Positions 8,379-17,229 of a DNA stretch of 47,798 nucleotides are shown here, one piece after another (position 1 is the first letter of the stretch; every line of letters begins with the position of its first letter). Under the pieces are notes generated by a model that saw only the letters and a program-made list of their open reading frames with translations, was not told where the DNA came from and did not search any database. The translations under genes and the position numbers were made by a program. This DNA is from an uncultured Gemmatimonadota bacterium (GTDB lineage: Bacteria > Gemmatimonadota > Gemmatimonadetes > Gemmatimonadales > GWC2-71-9): positions 1 to 47,798 of the forward strand of contig CAMPKP010000010.1 in the NCBI GenBank assembly GCA_946887295.1, in the 5' to 3' direction.

Positions 8379-9483
8379 GTCGGCGGGGATTCTGGATGGC
8401 AGGGCGGCGACGGCGGCCACCCCGGTTCCGGATGCTCGGGCGAGCGTGATGGCCTGGCCCGCGTTCCGCTCCGAGAACCCGTACAACGTCCGGCTCTACG
8501 GCGAACTGGCCGGGCAGGGCATCGCGGTCAGCGACTTCTCACCGCGGAAGCTGCTGCTCAAACCGCCCGCGGTGTTCCATGTGCATTGGCCCGAGATCAC
8601 CATCAACCAGCCGAGCGCACCGCGCGCGCTCCTCCGCGGCGTGGCGTTCCTCTGTCTTCTCGGGCTCGCCCGGCTCCGAGGCTGCACGGTCGTCTGGACG
8701 GTGCACAACCTCCAGTCTCACGAGCGTCTGCATCCCGCCCTCGAGCGGGCCTTCTGGACTCTCTTCCTCCGGCTCGTGAGCGGGTTCATCACGCTCACGG
8801 AGGGGGGGCGGCGGGCGGCTCTGTCGCGCTACCCGGTGCTTCGGGGCCGTCCAGGCTTCGTGGTGCCGAGTGGACACTTTCGGGGGATCTGCCCCGACAC
8901 CGTGACCGATTCGGAGGCCCGCGCGGCGCTCGGCGTGCCCCGCGGAGCCCTCGTGTGCGGTTTTCTGGGACAGGTCAGGCCGTACAAGAACGTCACCCAC
9001 CTGGTGCGCTCGTTCCGGTCCATGGCGGATGAGAGGACCCATCTGGTCGTCGCCGGCCGCCCCGACACGGCGGCCACCGCAGCCGACATCGTGCGGGCGG
9101 CCGGCGACGATCCGCGCATCGTCCTCGCGCTGGAGCACATCGCGGACGAGCGGGTCCAGCTCTACCTGCGCTCCTGCGACCTGATCGTGCTCCCGTTCTC
9201 CGACGTGCTGAACTCCGGCAGCGCGCTGCTCGCCCTCGCGTTCGATCGCCCGGTCCTGGTTCCGCTGCTGGGATCGATGGGGGAGCTGCAGGCACTGGCG
9301 GGATCTGATTGGGTGCGCACCTACACCGGCGAGCTCACGCCCGGCGAGCTCGCGACGGCGCTGCGCTGGGCCAGGGTCACCCGGCGGACCCGCTGCGACG
9401 AGCTGGAGGCACTCGATTGGAGGCTCATCGCTCGCCGAACGCTGGACGTGTACCGGGCACTCGGCTTTCGGCAGGCGGCATGA
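8371..9483 (+). CDS. Glycosyltransferase, GT4-like (GT-B fold)
   Basis: The 370-residue product looks like a cytoplasmic GT-B glycosyltransferase. The N-terminal half has FHVHWPE and VVWTVHNLQSHE, motifs typical of GumH/mannosyltransferase-like members. The C-terminal donor-binding half starts with FLGQVRPYKNV and ends with a Rossmann-like region containing DLIVLPFSDVLNSGSALLALAF, which resembles the E-x7-E loop region with the first acid replaced. The GTG start at 8371 overlaps the flippase stop; an in-frame ATG at 8449 (MAWPAFRSENPYN) is an alternative start. It overlaps the polymerase gene by ATGA. Donor and acceptor sugars are unknown. Confidence 0.85.
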   Translation: MGESAGILDGRAATAATPVPDARASVMAWPAFRSENPYNVRLYGELAGQGIAVSDFSPRKLLLKPPAVFHVHWPEITINQPSAPRALLRGVAFLCLLGLARLRGCTVVWTVHNLQSHERLHPALERAFWTLFLRLVSGFITLTEGGRRAALSRYPVLRGRPGFVVPSGHFRGICPDTVTDSEARAALGVPRGALVCGFLGQVRPYKNVTHLVRSFRSMADERTHLVVAGRPDTAATAADIVRAAGDDPRIVLALEHIADERVQLYLRSCDLIVLPFSDVLNSGSALLALAFDRPVLVPLLGSMGELQALAGSDWVRTYTGELTPGELATALRWARVTRRTRCDELEALDWRLIARRTLDVYRALGFRQAA

Positions 9484-10862
9484 TCCCCCCCGGAAGTCCG
9501 GAGGCGGCCGGAACCCTCGGGGTCAGCAGTTCCAGCCCCGGGCAAGTGCCGACCGGTCTGGCCCGAAGACGTGGCCGGAAGGTCGAGCGTCTCGGGGCGT
9601 GGATCGCCGACAAGATGGAGCGATTCTTCGTCGTGTGGGCGATCTTGAACACGACGGGTGCGATGCTCACCCCCCAGCCGGGTGCCTCGAATTTCGAGAC
9701 CGCGGGGAAATCCCTGACCGACTCCGTCTTCTCGCTCATCTATCTCGTCATCGTGATGCTGATCGTGCTGCGGCTCGGAAGGGTCATGTGGGCCGGCATG
9801 GCTCACAGACTCACGCTGGTGCTGCTGGCAGTGGCCGTGCTCTCGTTCTTCTGGTCGGGCGCGCCGGACATCACGGCGCGGAGGGCAATCGCGATCCTGA
9901 CCACCTCGGCCTTCGGGTGGTACCTGGTGGCGCGCTTCTCCGGCCGCGAGATCCTGCAATTGATGGCCCTGGCCCTGGGGTTCAGCGCCGTTCAAAGCCT
10001 GGTCTACGGGGTGCTCAGGCCGGACATCGTGATGTTGCCGCAGGAGGGGATCGCCTGGCGCGGCGTCTACGAGAACAAGAATACCTTCGCCCGGGCCATG
10101 GTCCTGAGCACGCTGGTCTTTCTGCTCCTCGCGATCGACGGCACCCGGCTCCGCAAGCTCTATCTCGGCAGTGCGGTGCTCTCGGCCCTGCTGGTGCTCA
10201 GGTCAACCTCGGCGACGGGGGTGGCGGTCCTCCTGCTCATGGTGGGCCTATTGAAGTTCTCCAAGAACCTGCGGCTCCGCATGACCGTGCTGGTGCCGGT
10301 CCTGATCGGGACTGTGTTCGCGGTGGCCGGCGGGCTGTACTGGCTTCACCTGCACGCGGTTGCGGTTGCCGCCGGCGTGGGCAAGGACGCCACGATGACG
10401 GGCCGCACCGACCTGTGGGCGGTCGCCCTCGAGATGATCGCTCAGCGCCCCGTGCTGGGCTACGGGTACGGAGCCTTTTGGCGCCCCGGCGGGCCCGAGG
10501 TGAGCTTCTGGTCGGCGGTCGGATGGAAGACGCCTCATTCGCACAACGGGTTTGTGGATCTGACACTCGATCTCGGTCTTCTCGGCCTGGTTGTGCTGCT
10601 GGCGGCGCTCGGCACGGGCTTCGCGGCCGCGATCCGGCGAGCACGGGCGCGGTGGTCCTCCGACCACGTGGCGCCGCTGGTGCTGCTCGCCTTCGTGGTG
10701 TGCTACAACATCACGGAAAGCTCGATGCTCAAGCACAACACGGTCTTCTGGCTGGCCTACATCGTCGCGACCTCCCTGGCTTGCGGAGGTGGCGATGTGG
10801 CCTGGACCCGCCGCCGAGGAGGCGGCCGGGCGCGAAGAGTACGTATGGGACCCGCAGGATGA
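9480..10862 (+). CDS. Wzy-type O-antigen/EPS polymerase (Wzy_C domain)
   Basis: This 460-residue polytopic membrane protein has about ten to twelve hydrophobic segments and a large periplasmic loop bearing the Wzy_C signature (GRTDLWAVALEMIAQRPVLGYG, then HSHNGFVDLTLDLGLLGL). Such proteins polymerise flipped lipid-linked repeat units in the periplasm. I chose ATG 9480 because it overlaps the previous stop as ATGA; the frame is open further upstream, but that part is antisense-like, arginine-rich sequence. The alternative role, O-antigen ligase (WaaL), is less likely inside a Wza/Wzc/Wzx operon. The stop overlaps the next start as ATGA. Confidence 0.88.
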   Translation: MIPPGSPEAAGTLGVSSSSPGQVPTGLARRRGRKVERLGAWIADKMERFFVVWAILNTTGAMLTPQPGASNFETAGKSLTDSVFSLIYLVIVMLIVLRLGRVMWAGMAHRLTLVLLAVAVLSFFWSGAPDITARRAIAILTTSAFGWYLVARFSGREILQLMALALGFSAVQSLVYGVLRPDIVMLPQEGIAWRGVYENKNTFARAMVLSTLVFLLLAIDGTRLRKLYLGSAVLSALLVLRSTSATGVAVLLLMVGLLKFSKNLRLRMTVLVPVLIGTVFAVAGGLYWLHLHAVAVAAGVGKDATMTGRTDLWAVALEMIAQRPVLGYGYGAFWRPGGPEVSFWSAVGWKTPHSHNGFVDLTLDLGLLGLVVLLAALGTGFAAAIRRARARWSSDHVAPLVLLAFVVCYNITESSMLKHNTVFWLAYIVATSLACGGGDVAWTRRRGGGRARRVRMGPAG

Positions 10863-11863
10863 CGGCCGACGTCCCCCGCTTCTCCGTGCTGATCGCCGCT
10901 TACAACCACGCGGCGTTCGTCGTGGAGACGCTCGAGAGCGTGTCCCGACAACGCCGCCACGACTTCGAAATCATCGTGGTGGACGACGGATCGACGGACG
11001 ACACGGCTGCCCTGATCTCGCGATGGATGGAGTCCTTTCGCCGGGCCCGCGGGCTGCGAGCCGAGCTGCTCCGCATCGGGAATGCCGGCCAGTCCCGGGC
11101 CTTGGAGCAGGGCTTCGCTGCAACCCGCGGCGCCTACGTATGCCTGCTCGACTCCGACGACCGTTGGCTGGAGGACAAGCTCGACGAAGTGGAGCAAGCG
11201 ATCACCGCCCGCCCCGATGCCGGGATGATCGTGCATCCCCTCTACGTCATGGACGCCACGGGGCGGCGGACGGGTGACGTCCGCCCCAAGCGGGCGCGTC
11301 TGTCGCAGGGGGACTGCCGGGCGGACTTGCGGCGCACGGGGCGTCACGTCGCCCCCGCGACGTCGGGGATCGTGATTCGACGGGACGTGGTGCAGGCCCT
11401 GTTACCGATGCCGACGGGTGAGTTCACCTTCGGGGCCGACGCGTATCTGACCTTCGGCGCGACTCTCCAGGCCCCGGTGGCCGCGATCGGCAAGCCCCTG
11501 GGCGAATACCGGGTACACGCCGAAGGTCAGTTCTTTCGACGGATGCTGTCGGTGGAGGGACTCTCGCGGTCCATCGCGCTCCAGCGGACCATCGCCACCC
11601 ACTTCGGACTCGACGGCGCGCTCACGCGCAACTCGTTCTTCATGCGCAATGTGTTCGCGCTGGCGAAGCTGCAGGGAACCGCGTCGGCGCAGCTCGCCGC
11701 CTTCCGTGGTCTGGTCGATGCGACCGCGCGGGATCGGTCGTTCAGCCTTCCGGTGCGCGCCATGCTGCTGGCCTACTGGGGGGCGTGCCTCATCGCGCCG
11801 GAAGCCGGCTTCCGACACCTGTGGAGCCGCTTCCAGACTTCCCATACCGGATACGCCAGGTGA
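10859..11863 (+). CDS. Glycosyltransferase family 2
   Basis: The 334-residue product has a canonical GT-A fold start: FSVLIAAYNHAAFVVETLES, the nucleotide-binding VVDDGSTDDT and the metal-binding LLDSDD (about residues 98-103). GT2 enzymes transfer a sugar from a nucleotide donor to the growing lipid-linked oligosaccharide at the cytoplasmic face. The ATG at 10859 overlaps the polymerase stop (ATGA), supporting this start over the longer open frame upstream. The C-terminal 130 residues are less conserved and probably bind acceptor. Sugar specificity is unknown. Confidence 0.9.
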   Translation: MTADVPRFSVLIAAYNHAAFVVETLESVSRQRRHDFEIIVVDDGSTDDTAALISRWMESFRRARGLRAELLRIGNAGQSRALEQGFAATRGAYVCLLDSDDRWLEDKLDEVEQAITARPDAGMIVHPLYVMDATGRRTGDVRPKRARLSQGDCRADLRRTGRHVAPATSGIVIRRDVVQALLPMPTGEFTFGADAYLTFGATLQAPVAAIGKPLGEYRVHAEGQFFRRMLSVEGLSRSIALQRTIATHFGLDGALTRNSFFMRNVFALAKLQGTASAQLAAFRGLVDATARDRSFSLPVRAMLLAYWGACLIAPEAGFRHLWSRFQTSHTGYAR

Positions 11864-11867
11864 AGCC

Positions 11868-12815
11868 ATGACGGTCACGCGATCGCCGGTCACACTCCAG
11901 ATCAATCTCGCCCACTCGGATCTGGAGGAGGCGCTCCACGTCCTGCCGCATCAGCTTCGTCGCTGGGCCGGCCAGGTTTCCGAGGTCGTTTGCGTAATCG
12001 ACGTCCCGCTCCGCGACACGTCCGCCGAAACCCTCGCGCGGCACGCCCGGCTGCAGGCGTTCGTCGCATCGCTGGCGCCGGCCTATCCCCATCTCCGGGC
12101 TGTCGAGGTGGACTACTCCGAGGCCAGGGTGCGTGAGGTCGGTGCGGCCTTTTACCGGTCCGGTGCCGTGCCCCTCCGCGACTACCGCGACCGTGCGATC
12201 TATCCATACGTGTTCGCTCTCACCACCCCGAGCCACGATCTGATCCTTCACCTCGATGCCGACATGATCTTCGGCGGCGGGAGTCAGACCTGGATCGGCG
12301 AGGCGGTCGCGATCCTGCAGGAACGTCCCGACCTGCTGGCGTGCAATCCGTTGCCGGGTCCGCCGAGGGCGGATGGACGCCTGCTGTCTCAGAAGAAGCC
12401 TCCCCTCACTGACCCACGAGGCCCTGGCTATTACCGCTTCACCACGCTCAGCTCCCGCGTCTTCCTCCTGGACCGGCGCCATCTTGCCACCCGGCTCGGG
12501 GGCCTGCGCCGCGTGTGGGCTCCCTTCAAGGCCGCAGTGAGCGCCATGCTCGCCGGACGGGTACCATATGACGGCGTCGAGGGAGCCATCTCCAAGGCGA
12601 TGCGACGTCGGGGCGTCTTCCGGCTGGATTTCCTCGGAAGCGGCCCCGGCATGTGGTCGGTGCATCCGCTGCATCGTACGCCGGCATATGTGCGAAGCGT
12701 GCCCGAGGTGATCCGGATGGTGGAGGCGGAGGACATACCGGAAGCTCAGCGCGGGGAATACGACCTGACGCCGGCATTCCTGGCGATCGCCGCGAGGCTC
12801 CCGCTTCCGGTATGA
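11868..12815 (+). CDS. Putative GT-A-like glycosyltransferase
   Basis: This 315-residue protein is not one I can place in a named family. It has an N-terminal alpha/beta region and a clear DxD-like motif, HDLILHLDADMIFGG (about residues 122-136), after which come LLACNPLPGPP and a basic C-terminal half. The pattern fits a GT-A nucleotide-sugar transferase. It lies between a GT2 and a WecG-type transferase, starting 4 bp after one and overlapping the other by ATGA, so it almost certainly acts on the same repeat unit. Donor and linkage are unknown. Confidence 0.7.
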   Translation: MTVTRSPVTLQINLAHSDLEEALHVLPHQLRRWAGQVSEVVCVIDVPLRDTSAETLARHARLQAFVASLAPAYPHLRAVEVDYSEARVREVGAAFYRSGAVPLRDYRDRAIYPYVFALTTPSHDLILHLDADMIFGGGSQTWIGEAVAILQERPDLLACNPLPGPPRADGRLLSQKKPPLTDPRGPGYYRFTTLSSRVFLLDRRHLATRLGGLRRVWAPFKAAVSAMLAGRVPYDGVEGAISKAMRRRGVFRLDFLGSGPGMWSVHPLHRTPAYVRSVPEVIRMVEAEDIPEAQRGEYDLTPAFLAIAARLPLPV

Positions 12816-13597
12816 CCGCGACCCTCCCGCAGCTGGCGACCCATCGAGTGCTGGGCGTCGATGTGCAGGCCATCGACACGGACACCCTCCTGTCGCTGAC
12901 GGGACAGATCATCGAGGCAGGCGATCGCCGGATCATCGCAAACCACAATCTTCACAGCGTATATCTGTACCATCACGACGCGCCGATCCGTCGGTTCTAC
13001 AAGCTGGCCGACTACGTGTTCATCGACGGCATTCCCCTGGTTTACATGGGCATGTTGCTCGGTTTGCCACTGCGACCCCGGCACAAGATCACGTCCATCG
13101 ACTGGCTTCCCCTCTTGCTGGCCGCGGGTGTGCCGCGGGGTTGGCGCACGTTTCTGCTCGGCGGCCGTGCAACCACCGTGACGTGGGCCGCCGCCGAACT
13201 GACGAGGCGCATTCCGGGAGTGCAGCTGGAGACGGCGCCCGGCTACTTCGATGCGACGCCAGGCAGCCCCGGTGCCGAGGCGGTCCTGAAGCGCATCAAC
13301 GACTTCCGCCCTCACTTGCTCTGCGTCGGCATGGGGATGCCGCGGCAGGAGCATTGGATCGCAGACCACTTCGAGCGGCTCGAGGCGAACGTCGTCTTCA
13401 ACCTGGGTGGGTTCCTGGAGCTGCTGAGCGGGGAGCTTCCAACGCCGCCCCGGTGGACCGCCCGAGCGAATCTCGAGTGGCTCTACCGTCTGGTGACGCG
13501 TCCGCGTCGTGTCTGGCGGAGATACCTGCTGGAGCCCTGGGCGCTCGCGCCGCTCGCGCTCCGCGATTTGAGCGGAAGGATCCGGGGCTCGGGATGA
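12812..13597 (+). CDS. WecG/TagA/CpsF-family glycosyltransferase (GT26)
   Basis: The 261-residue product carries the family signature LLCVGMGMPRQEHWI (about residues 170-184), preceded by FIDGIPLVYMGMLLG and HKITSIDWLP near the start of the catalytic core. WecG transfers ManNAcA and TagA transfers ManNAc to undecaprenyl-diphosphate-GlcNAc; CpsF acts on other second sugars. It is the last gene of the forward EPS operon. With the WecC-like dehydrogenase at the window start this suggests an N-acetylmannosamine-type sugar in the repeat unit, which is an inference. Start ATG overlaps the previous stop (ATGA). Confidence 0.92.
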   Translation: MTATLPQLATHRVLGVDVQAIDTDTLLSLTGQIIEAGDRRIIANHNLHSVYLYHHDAPIRRFYKLADYVFIDGIPLVYMGMLLGLPLRPRHKITSIDWLPLLLAAGVPRGWRTFLLGGRATTVTWAAAELTRRIPGVQLETAPGYFDATPGSPGAEAVLKRINDFRPHLLCVGMGMPRQEHWIADHFERLEANVVFNLGGFLELLSGELPTPPRWTARANLEWLYRLVTRPRRVWRRYLLEPWALAPLALRDLSGRIRGSG

Positions 13598-13622
13598 GGC
13601 TCCGGCCGGGGCCGCGGGCCCG

Positions 13623-14711
13623 CTAGCGGCAGGGAGGGGAGGAGAAGCCCGCCGCGGCAGCGAGGACCTGGTTGTCGCACGCGATCCGGTTTCCGGTCGT
13701 CCGGGCGGCATCCACCCGGAAGCCGAACCCTCCGGCCCGCACATCGGCGGTGTTCCCGGCGAACACGTTGTCGTTGCCCCAGCCGGCCAGGCCCACCATG
13801 ACCTGGAACCCGTCCCTCGGCGAGACCCGGCCCTGATTGTCTCGCACGGTGTAGCCGTTGCCGTTGATCTCCACCCAGGAGTCGATCCAGTCGCGGGTCT
13901 GCACCAGTCCGTTCCCATCGAAACGATTGCCCTGGATCGTGCCCCCCGTGGTGCCTTCCTTGGCGTCGATGTGCTCGGCCGTGACGTTGGGGCCGATGAC
14001 ATTGTCGATCACCTGATTCGAATCACTCCTGTCGGGCTGGCAGCCGGTCGTGCCGCACCAGTGCCCGCGGTACTGCCCGATGTACACGCCTTCGCCGAAC
14101 TCGGCGATCACGAGGCCGGTGTCGTGGATCAGACTCCCGCGGAGCACGTTGTGGGAGCTGAACACCCGCCAGTGTACCGCCTCCTGGCCGATGCCGTAGA
14201 TCTCCAGGTTCTCGAGCACGTTGTGCGATGCCCGCGCGGTGTAGATACCCCGCAACCCCCCGGTGACCGAGAAGCCGGCCAGGGTCCAATAGCTCGCCTT
14301 CAGCGTAATCACGTCCCGCTGGTCGATGGAGCCGGCGTCCAGCAGGGCCTGGCGGGTGCCGCAAAGCGTGATGGGAAGTTGCGGGGTGCCACTGATGGCA
14401 ATGGTCCAGCCTCCGGTGTAGACGCCGTCCCGAAGCCGCAGCAGGTCGCCCGGCTGCGCCCGGGCAAGCGCCTGGGTGAGCTCCACCGACGAGCCGACCG
14501 GGACGACCCTGGTGTGGGGGTAATCCCCGCACGCGAGGTCGGGGCCGGGAGCGGGCGGCGTAGGGCCGGGAGAAGGCGGCGCCGGGCCGGGCTCGGTGGG
14601 CGGTGGTGTCTGCGGCGGGGGATCGGGGTCGGTGCCCAAGGCAGCTCCCCCCTGGCCGCAGCGTGCAGCAGCGACGATCAACAGCGCGGAGAGCAGGGAG
14701 AGTCGGATCAC
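13623..14711 (-). CDS. Secreted right-handed beta-helix protein (short paralog)
   Basis: The 362-residue product begins with GTG at 14711 and a signal peptide (IRLSLLSALLIVAAARCGQ), then a proline-rich linker (about residues 25-58) and a parallel beta-helix domain (about 60-362) with repeated short strands such as NVLENLEIYGIGQEAVHWR and EHIDAKEGTTGG. It is clearly homologous to the C-terminal domain of the next gene upstream. The frame is open up to 14795, but those codons run through the terminator hairpin at 14763-14789; ATG 14759 is a second possible start. Family folds include polysaccharide lyases, epimerases and adhesins; here a role on exopolysaccharide is only a guess. It converges with the EPS operon 25 bp away. 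Confidence 0.8.
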   Translation of the reverse strand: MIRLSLLSALLIVAAARCGQGGAALGTDPDPPPQTPPPTEPGPAPPSPGPTPPAPGPDLACGDYPHTRVVPVGSSVELTQALARAQPGDLLRLRDGVYTGGWTIAISGTPQLPITLCGTRQALLDAGSIDQRDVITLKASYWTLAGFSVTGGLRGIYTARASHNVLENLEIYGIGQEAVHWRVFSSHNVLRGSLIHDTGLVIAEFGEGVYIGQYRGHWCGTTGCQPDRSDSNQVIDNVIGPNVTAEHIDAKEGTTGGTIQGNRFDGNGLVQTRDWIDSWVEINGNGYTVRDNQGRVSPRDGFQVMVGLAGWGNDNVFAGNTADVRAGGFGFRVDAARTTGNRIACDNQVLAAAAGFSSPPCR

Positions 14712-14762
14712 ATATCTAACATGCGATGCATGGAGAGGGGCCGCAAGAAGACCGGACATGGC

Positions 14763-14789
14763 AAAAGGGCCGGGAACGTCCCCGGCCCT
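14763..14789 (-). terminator. Rho-independent terminator between the two beta-helix genes
   Basis: A perfect 9-bp stem (AGGGCCGGG at 14766-14774 with CCCGGCCCT at 14781-14789) closes a 6-base loop. On the minus strand it is followed by a run of T. It lies 28 bp after the stop of the upstream beta-helix gene and before the next one, so the two genes are likely transcribed at different levels or separately. Confidence 0.8.
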
Positions 14790-14816
14790 CGCCATGGCAT
14801 GACCGCGTGGAAATGC

Positions 14817-16784
14817 CTACCGGCAGGACAGGTTGGAGCGTCCGGAGCCGGCGTTGGTGACTACGTTGTCGCAGTAGACCACGTTTCCGCTCCCGCCGTC
14901 GCTGCGGATGCCGTAGCCGCTGGCCTGCACGTCGAAGACGTTGCCGCGGTAGACGTTGTTGTTACCCCACCCCTGGACCTTGACGAAGCCCCAAATGCCG
15001 TCGCGCGGCGCCCTGGAGCCCCGGTTGTCCTCGATGGTGTAGTTGTTGCCCTTCACGGTGATCCAGTCGTACACCATGCCGCTGATGAGCGCGGTTCCGG
15101 TGCCGTTGAAGTTGTTGCCCCGGATAACGCCCCCGGTGGTGCCTTCCTTGATGTCGATGTGGTCACCCCGGACATTGGGCCCGAACTGGTTGTCGATCAC
15201 CTTGTTTCGGTCGCTGCGATCGGGCTGGGTGCTGCCGCACATGCTGGACCACTGGGTCTGGTCGGTTCCCAGGTATACCGCTTCGCCATACTGCGGCGTG
15301 GAGCGGCCGGTGTCGTGGATCCAGTTCCCCTGGACCACGTTATCCGACGACCCGCAGCGGAAGTGGATCGCTTCCTGGCCGGTGTTGTAGATCTCGAGGC
15401 CCTGAATGCGGTTGTTGTTGGCGCCCATGGCGTAGATCGGCTGGAACCCGTCCCGCATCGTGAAGCCCTGCAGCACCCACCAGTCCGCGTTGTTCAAGCG
15501 GGTGTCGCCGGTGAGCACGGCGGAGCGCGAGCCGCACAGGACGATGGGCTGTGACGAGGTGCCGCTGCGGGTGATGTTCCGGATTCCCGAATAGGTGCCC
15601 GCGGCCATCCGGATCTGATCGCCGGGCTGGGCCGAGCTCAGAGCCGACGACAGCTGGGTCGACGAACCGACCGACACCAACCGGGTGTAGCCCGAGGCCG
15701 GGCATCCGGAGACGTCGCCGGTCGGCGGCGGCTCTACCGGAGCGGAGGCGGTGACCGTGAAGCTGGACTGGTCGCTCTTGCCGCCGCTGGTGGCGGTGAT
15801 GACGGCCTGGCCCGCCGCCTGAGCGGTCACGAGTCCGGAGGCGTTCACCTTGGCCGTGGCGGAATTGGAGCTGGTCCAGGACACGTCCGCATTGGCCATC
15901 GTGTTACCGGCCTGATCGCGGACCGTGGCGCTCAGCTGCTTGGTCGCGCCCACACTCAGCGATGCGGAAGCGGGACTCACCGTCACCGACGCGACCGTCG
16001 CGGGCTGGCCGTCCGTCGCTCCGATGGTCACCGCCGAGGTATCGGCCATGCCGGTACCCTCGTCGGTCGCGATCACACGGTAGGTGCCCCGGGTCTGGCC
16101 GGCGGTGAACGTCCCATCGCCGGCGATCGTGCCGCCGGTCGCCTGGTAGCGGGGAGTCACCGAGAACGAGGAGCCATCGCTGCTCCTGCCGGTGAGCGAG
16201 AAGCGCCGCTGCTCACCGCTCGAGAGCTGGACGCTCTCCGGCGTGAGGACCACATCGCGGGTGGACGTGCCGCCATCCGTGTCGCTGACGACGACCTTGG
16301 CGGTATCGGCGAGGCCGCTCGAGGTGCTGGCCACGACCAAGTAGGTCCCGGGACGCTTTCCAGCGACGTACTTGCCCCACTGATTCACCGTGCCGCCGGT
16401 CGCCTTCCACTGCAGCAGCAGCCGCACCGACGCGCCGCTCGCGGTCACGCCGGTGCCCGTGAACGACTTGGCGCTGCCCGGCGCAAGCTTGACCCAGGAG
16501 GGATAGAGGCGCACGGCGACGACTCGATTGGTCCGCCACCACGAGCGGTAGTCGGCCGAGGTCTGGTCGGCAGGGGCGGCGCTGGCGTCGAACTGGACTT
16601 CGCCGTCTACGCCGACGGTGGCGGTATCGGGGAAGACATCGATGGCGGTGAGATCATCACTGTTCGGATCCGTGTCCGGTCCGCTTGGCGCTTCGCCGGC
16701 GCAGGCCACGGTGAGGAGGGATGCCATCAGCGCGCCGGATCTGAACCTGGCGAGCCGCCGGGCGAGTTTGAACGTGAAAGTCAT
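14817..16784 (-). CDS. Secreted Ig-like plus beta-helix protein, probable lipoprotein (long paralog)
   Basis: The 655-residue product starts at ATG 16784 with GGAG five bases upstream. Its signal peptide (GALMASLLTVACAG) resembles a lipoprotein signal with Cys28, although the -3 residue is Thr. Two tandem repeats of about 75 residues (about 100-170 and 180-256) share ATGGT, GTY and GLADTA/GMADTS words. A Big_2-type bacterial Ig-like domain follows (about 263-346, VTVSPASASLSVGATKQL). Residues 365-655 are a parallel beta-helix with DHIDIKEGTTGG. This architecture suggests a cell-surface protein that binds or modifies a polysaccharide; no catalytic residues can be assigned. It is a paralog of the downstream gene. 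Confidence 0.85.
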   Translation of the reverse strand: MTFTFKLARRLARFRSGALMASLLTVACAGEAPSGPDTDPNSDDLTAIDVFPDTATVGVDGEVQFDASAAPADQTSADYRSWWRTNRVVAVRLYPSWVKLAPGSAKSFTGTGVTASGASVRLLLQWKATGGTVNQWGKYVAGKRPGTYLVVASTSSGLADTAKVVVSDTDGGTSTRDVVLTPESVQLSSGEQRRFSLTGRSSDGSSFSVTPRYQATGGTIAGDGTFTAGQTRGTYRVIATDEGTGMADTSAVTIGATDGQPATVASVTVSPASASLSVGATKQLSATVRDQAGNTMANADVSWTSSNSATAKVNASGLVTAQAAGQAVITATSGGKSDQSSFTVTASAPVEPPPTGDVSGCPASGYTRLVSVGSSTQLSSALSSAQPGDQIRMAAGTYSGIRNITRSGTSSQPIVLCGSRSAVLTGDTRLNNADWWVLQGFTMRDGFQPIYAMGANNNRIQGLEIYNTGQEAIHFRCGSSDNVVQGNWIHDTGRSTPQYGEAVYLGTDQTQWSSMCGSTQPDRSDRNKVIDNQFGPNVRGDHIDIKEGTTGGVIRGNNFNGTGTALISGMVYDWITVKGNNYTIEDNRGSRAPRDGIWGFVKVQGWGNNNVYRGNVFDVQASGYGIRSDGGSGNVVYCDNVVTNAGSGRSNLSCR

Positions 16785-16853
16785 GGCTGCTCCGCTAAGC
16801 CGCTCCCTGTGGTGGGCCCAACCGTCCCGTCCGCCGCTGCCGCCCTTGGGTTC

Positions 16854-16894
16854 AGCCAATATCGGCATGCGCGAGGCCTCACGAAAGCCAATAT
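16854..16894. repeat. Paired AGCCAATAT direct repeats upstream of the beta-helix gene
   Basis: AGCCAATAT occurs at 16854-16862 and again at 16886-16894, start-to-start spacing 32 bp (about three helical turns). The pair lies 70-110 bp upstream of the beta-helix start at 16784. The phasing fits two sites for a DNA-binding dimer on one face of the helix; function is inferred only. Confidence 0.45.
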
Positions 16895-16971
16895 TTTGTA
16901 CAGTGATTTGAGTGCGGGGCAGGTGCGCCGCCCCATCCTCTTGTGTTTTGGTCACTTGGGATCCCCGACCT

Positions 16972-16984
16972 TGGTGAATGTAAC
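16972..16984 (+). promoter_or_regulatory. Possible shared EPS regulatory word (copy 2)
   Basis: TGGTGAATGTAAC resembles TGGTGTTATGTAAC at 1946-1959 upstream of the EPS export operon. It adjoins the most AT-rich stretch of the gap (16981-17003), where a promoter for either neighbour could lie. Confidence 0.2.
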
Positions 16985-17229
16985 AAAAAGTTGAACAATT
17001 TTTAGACAGTGCCAACTTCTGGGCGGGCGACGGCCTGACGTGCCCGAATCGAGGTGCACGCCGCGACGAAGTGCCTTGCCTGGTGAACCCTTTTGGGTGT
17101 CCACGGAAGCACCACAGGCCTCGACCGCGCGCCAGCGAAAAAGCCCTGGCGGCACGACGGATAGACCCGACGCGTGGTCTGCGGGTTACCCCGCGGGCAC
17201 AGACTTTGTAGGGGAGGTTCGGCTGCGAC

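Noticed and set aside
9599..10858. Upstream continuation of the GT2 reading frame through the polymerase gene
   Set aside because: The translated part is Arg/Gly/Ala-rich without domains; the ATG at 10859 overlapping the polymerase stop starts the real protein.
13598..13622. Bidirectional terminator between the EPS operon and the beta-helix gene
   Set aside because: The 25-bp convergent gap is very GC-rich and can pair, but there is no T-run in either direction.
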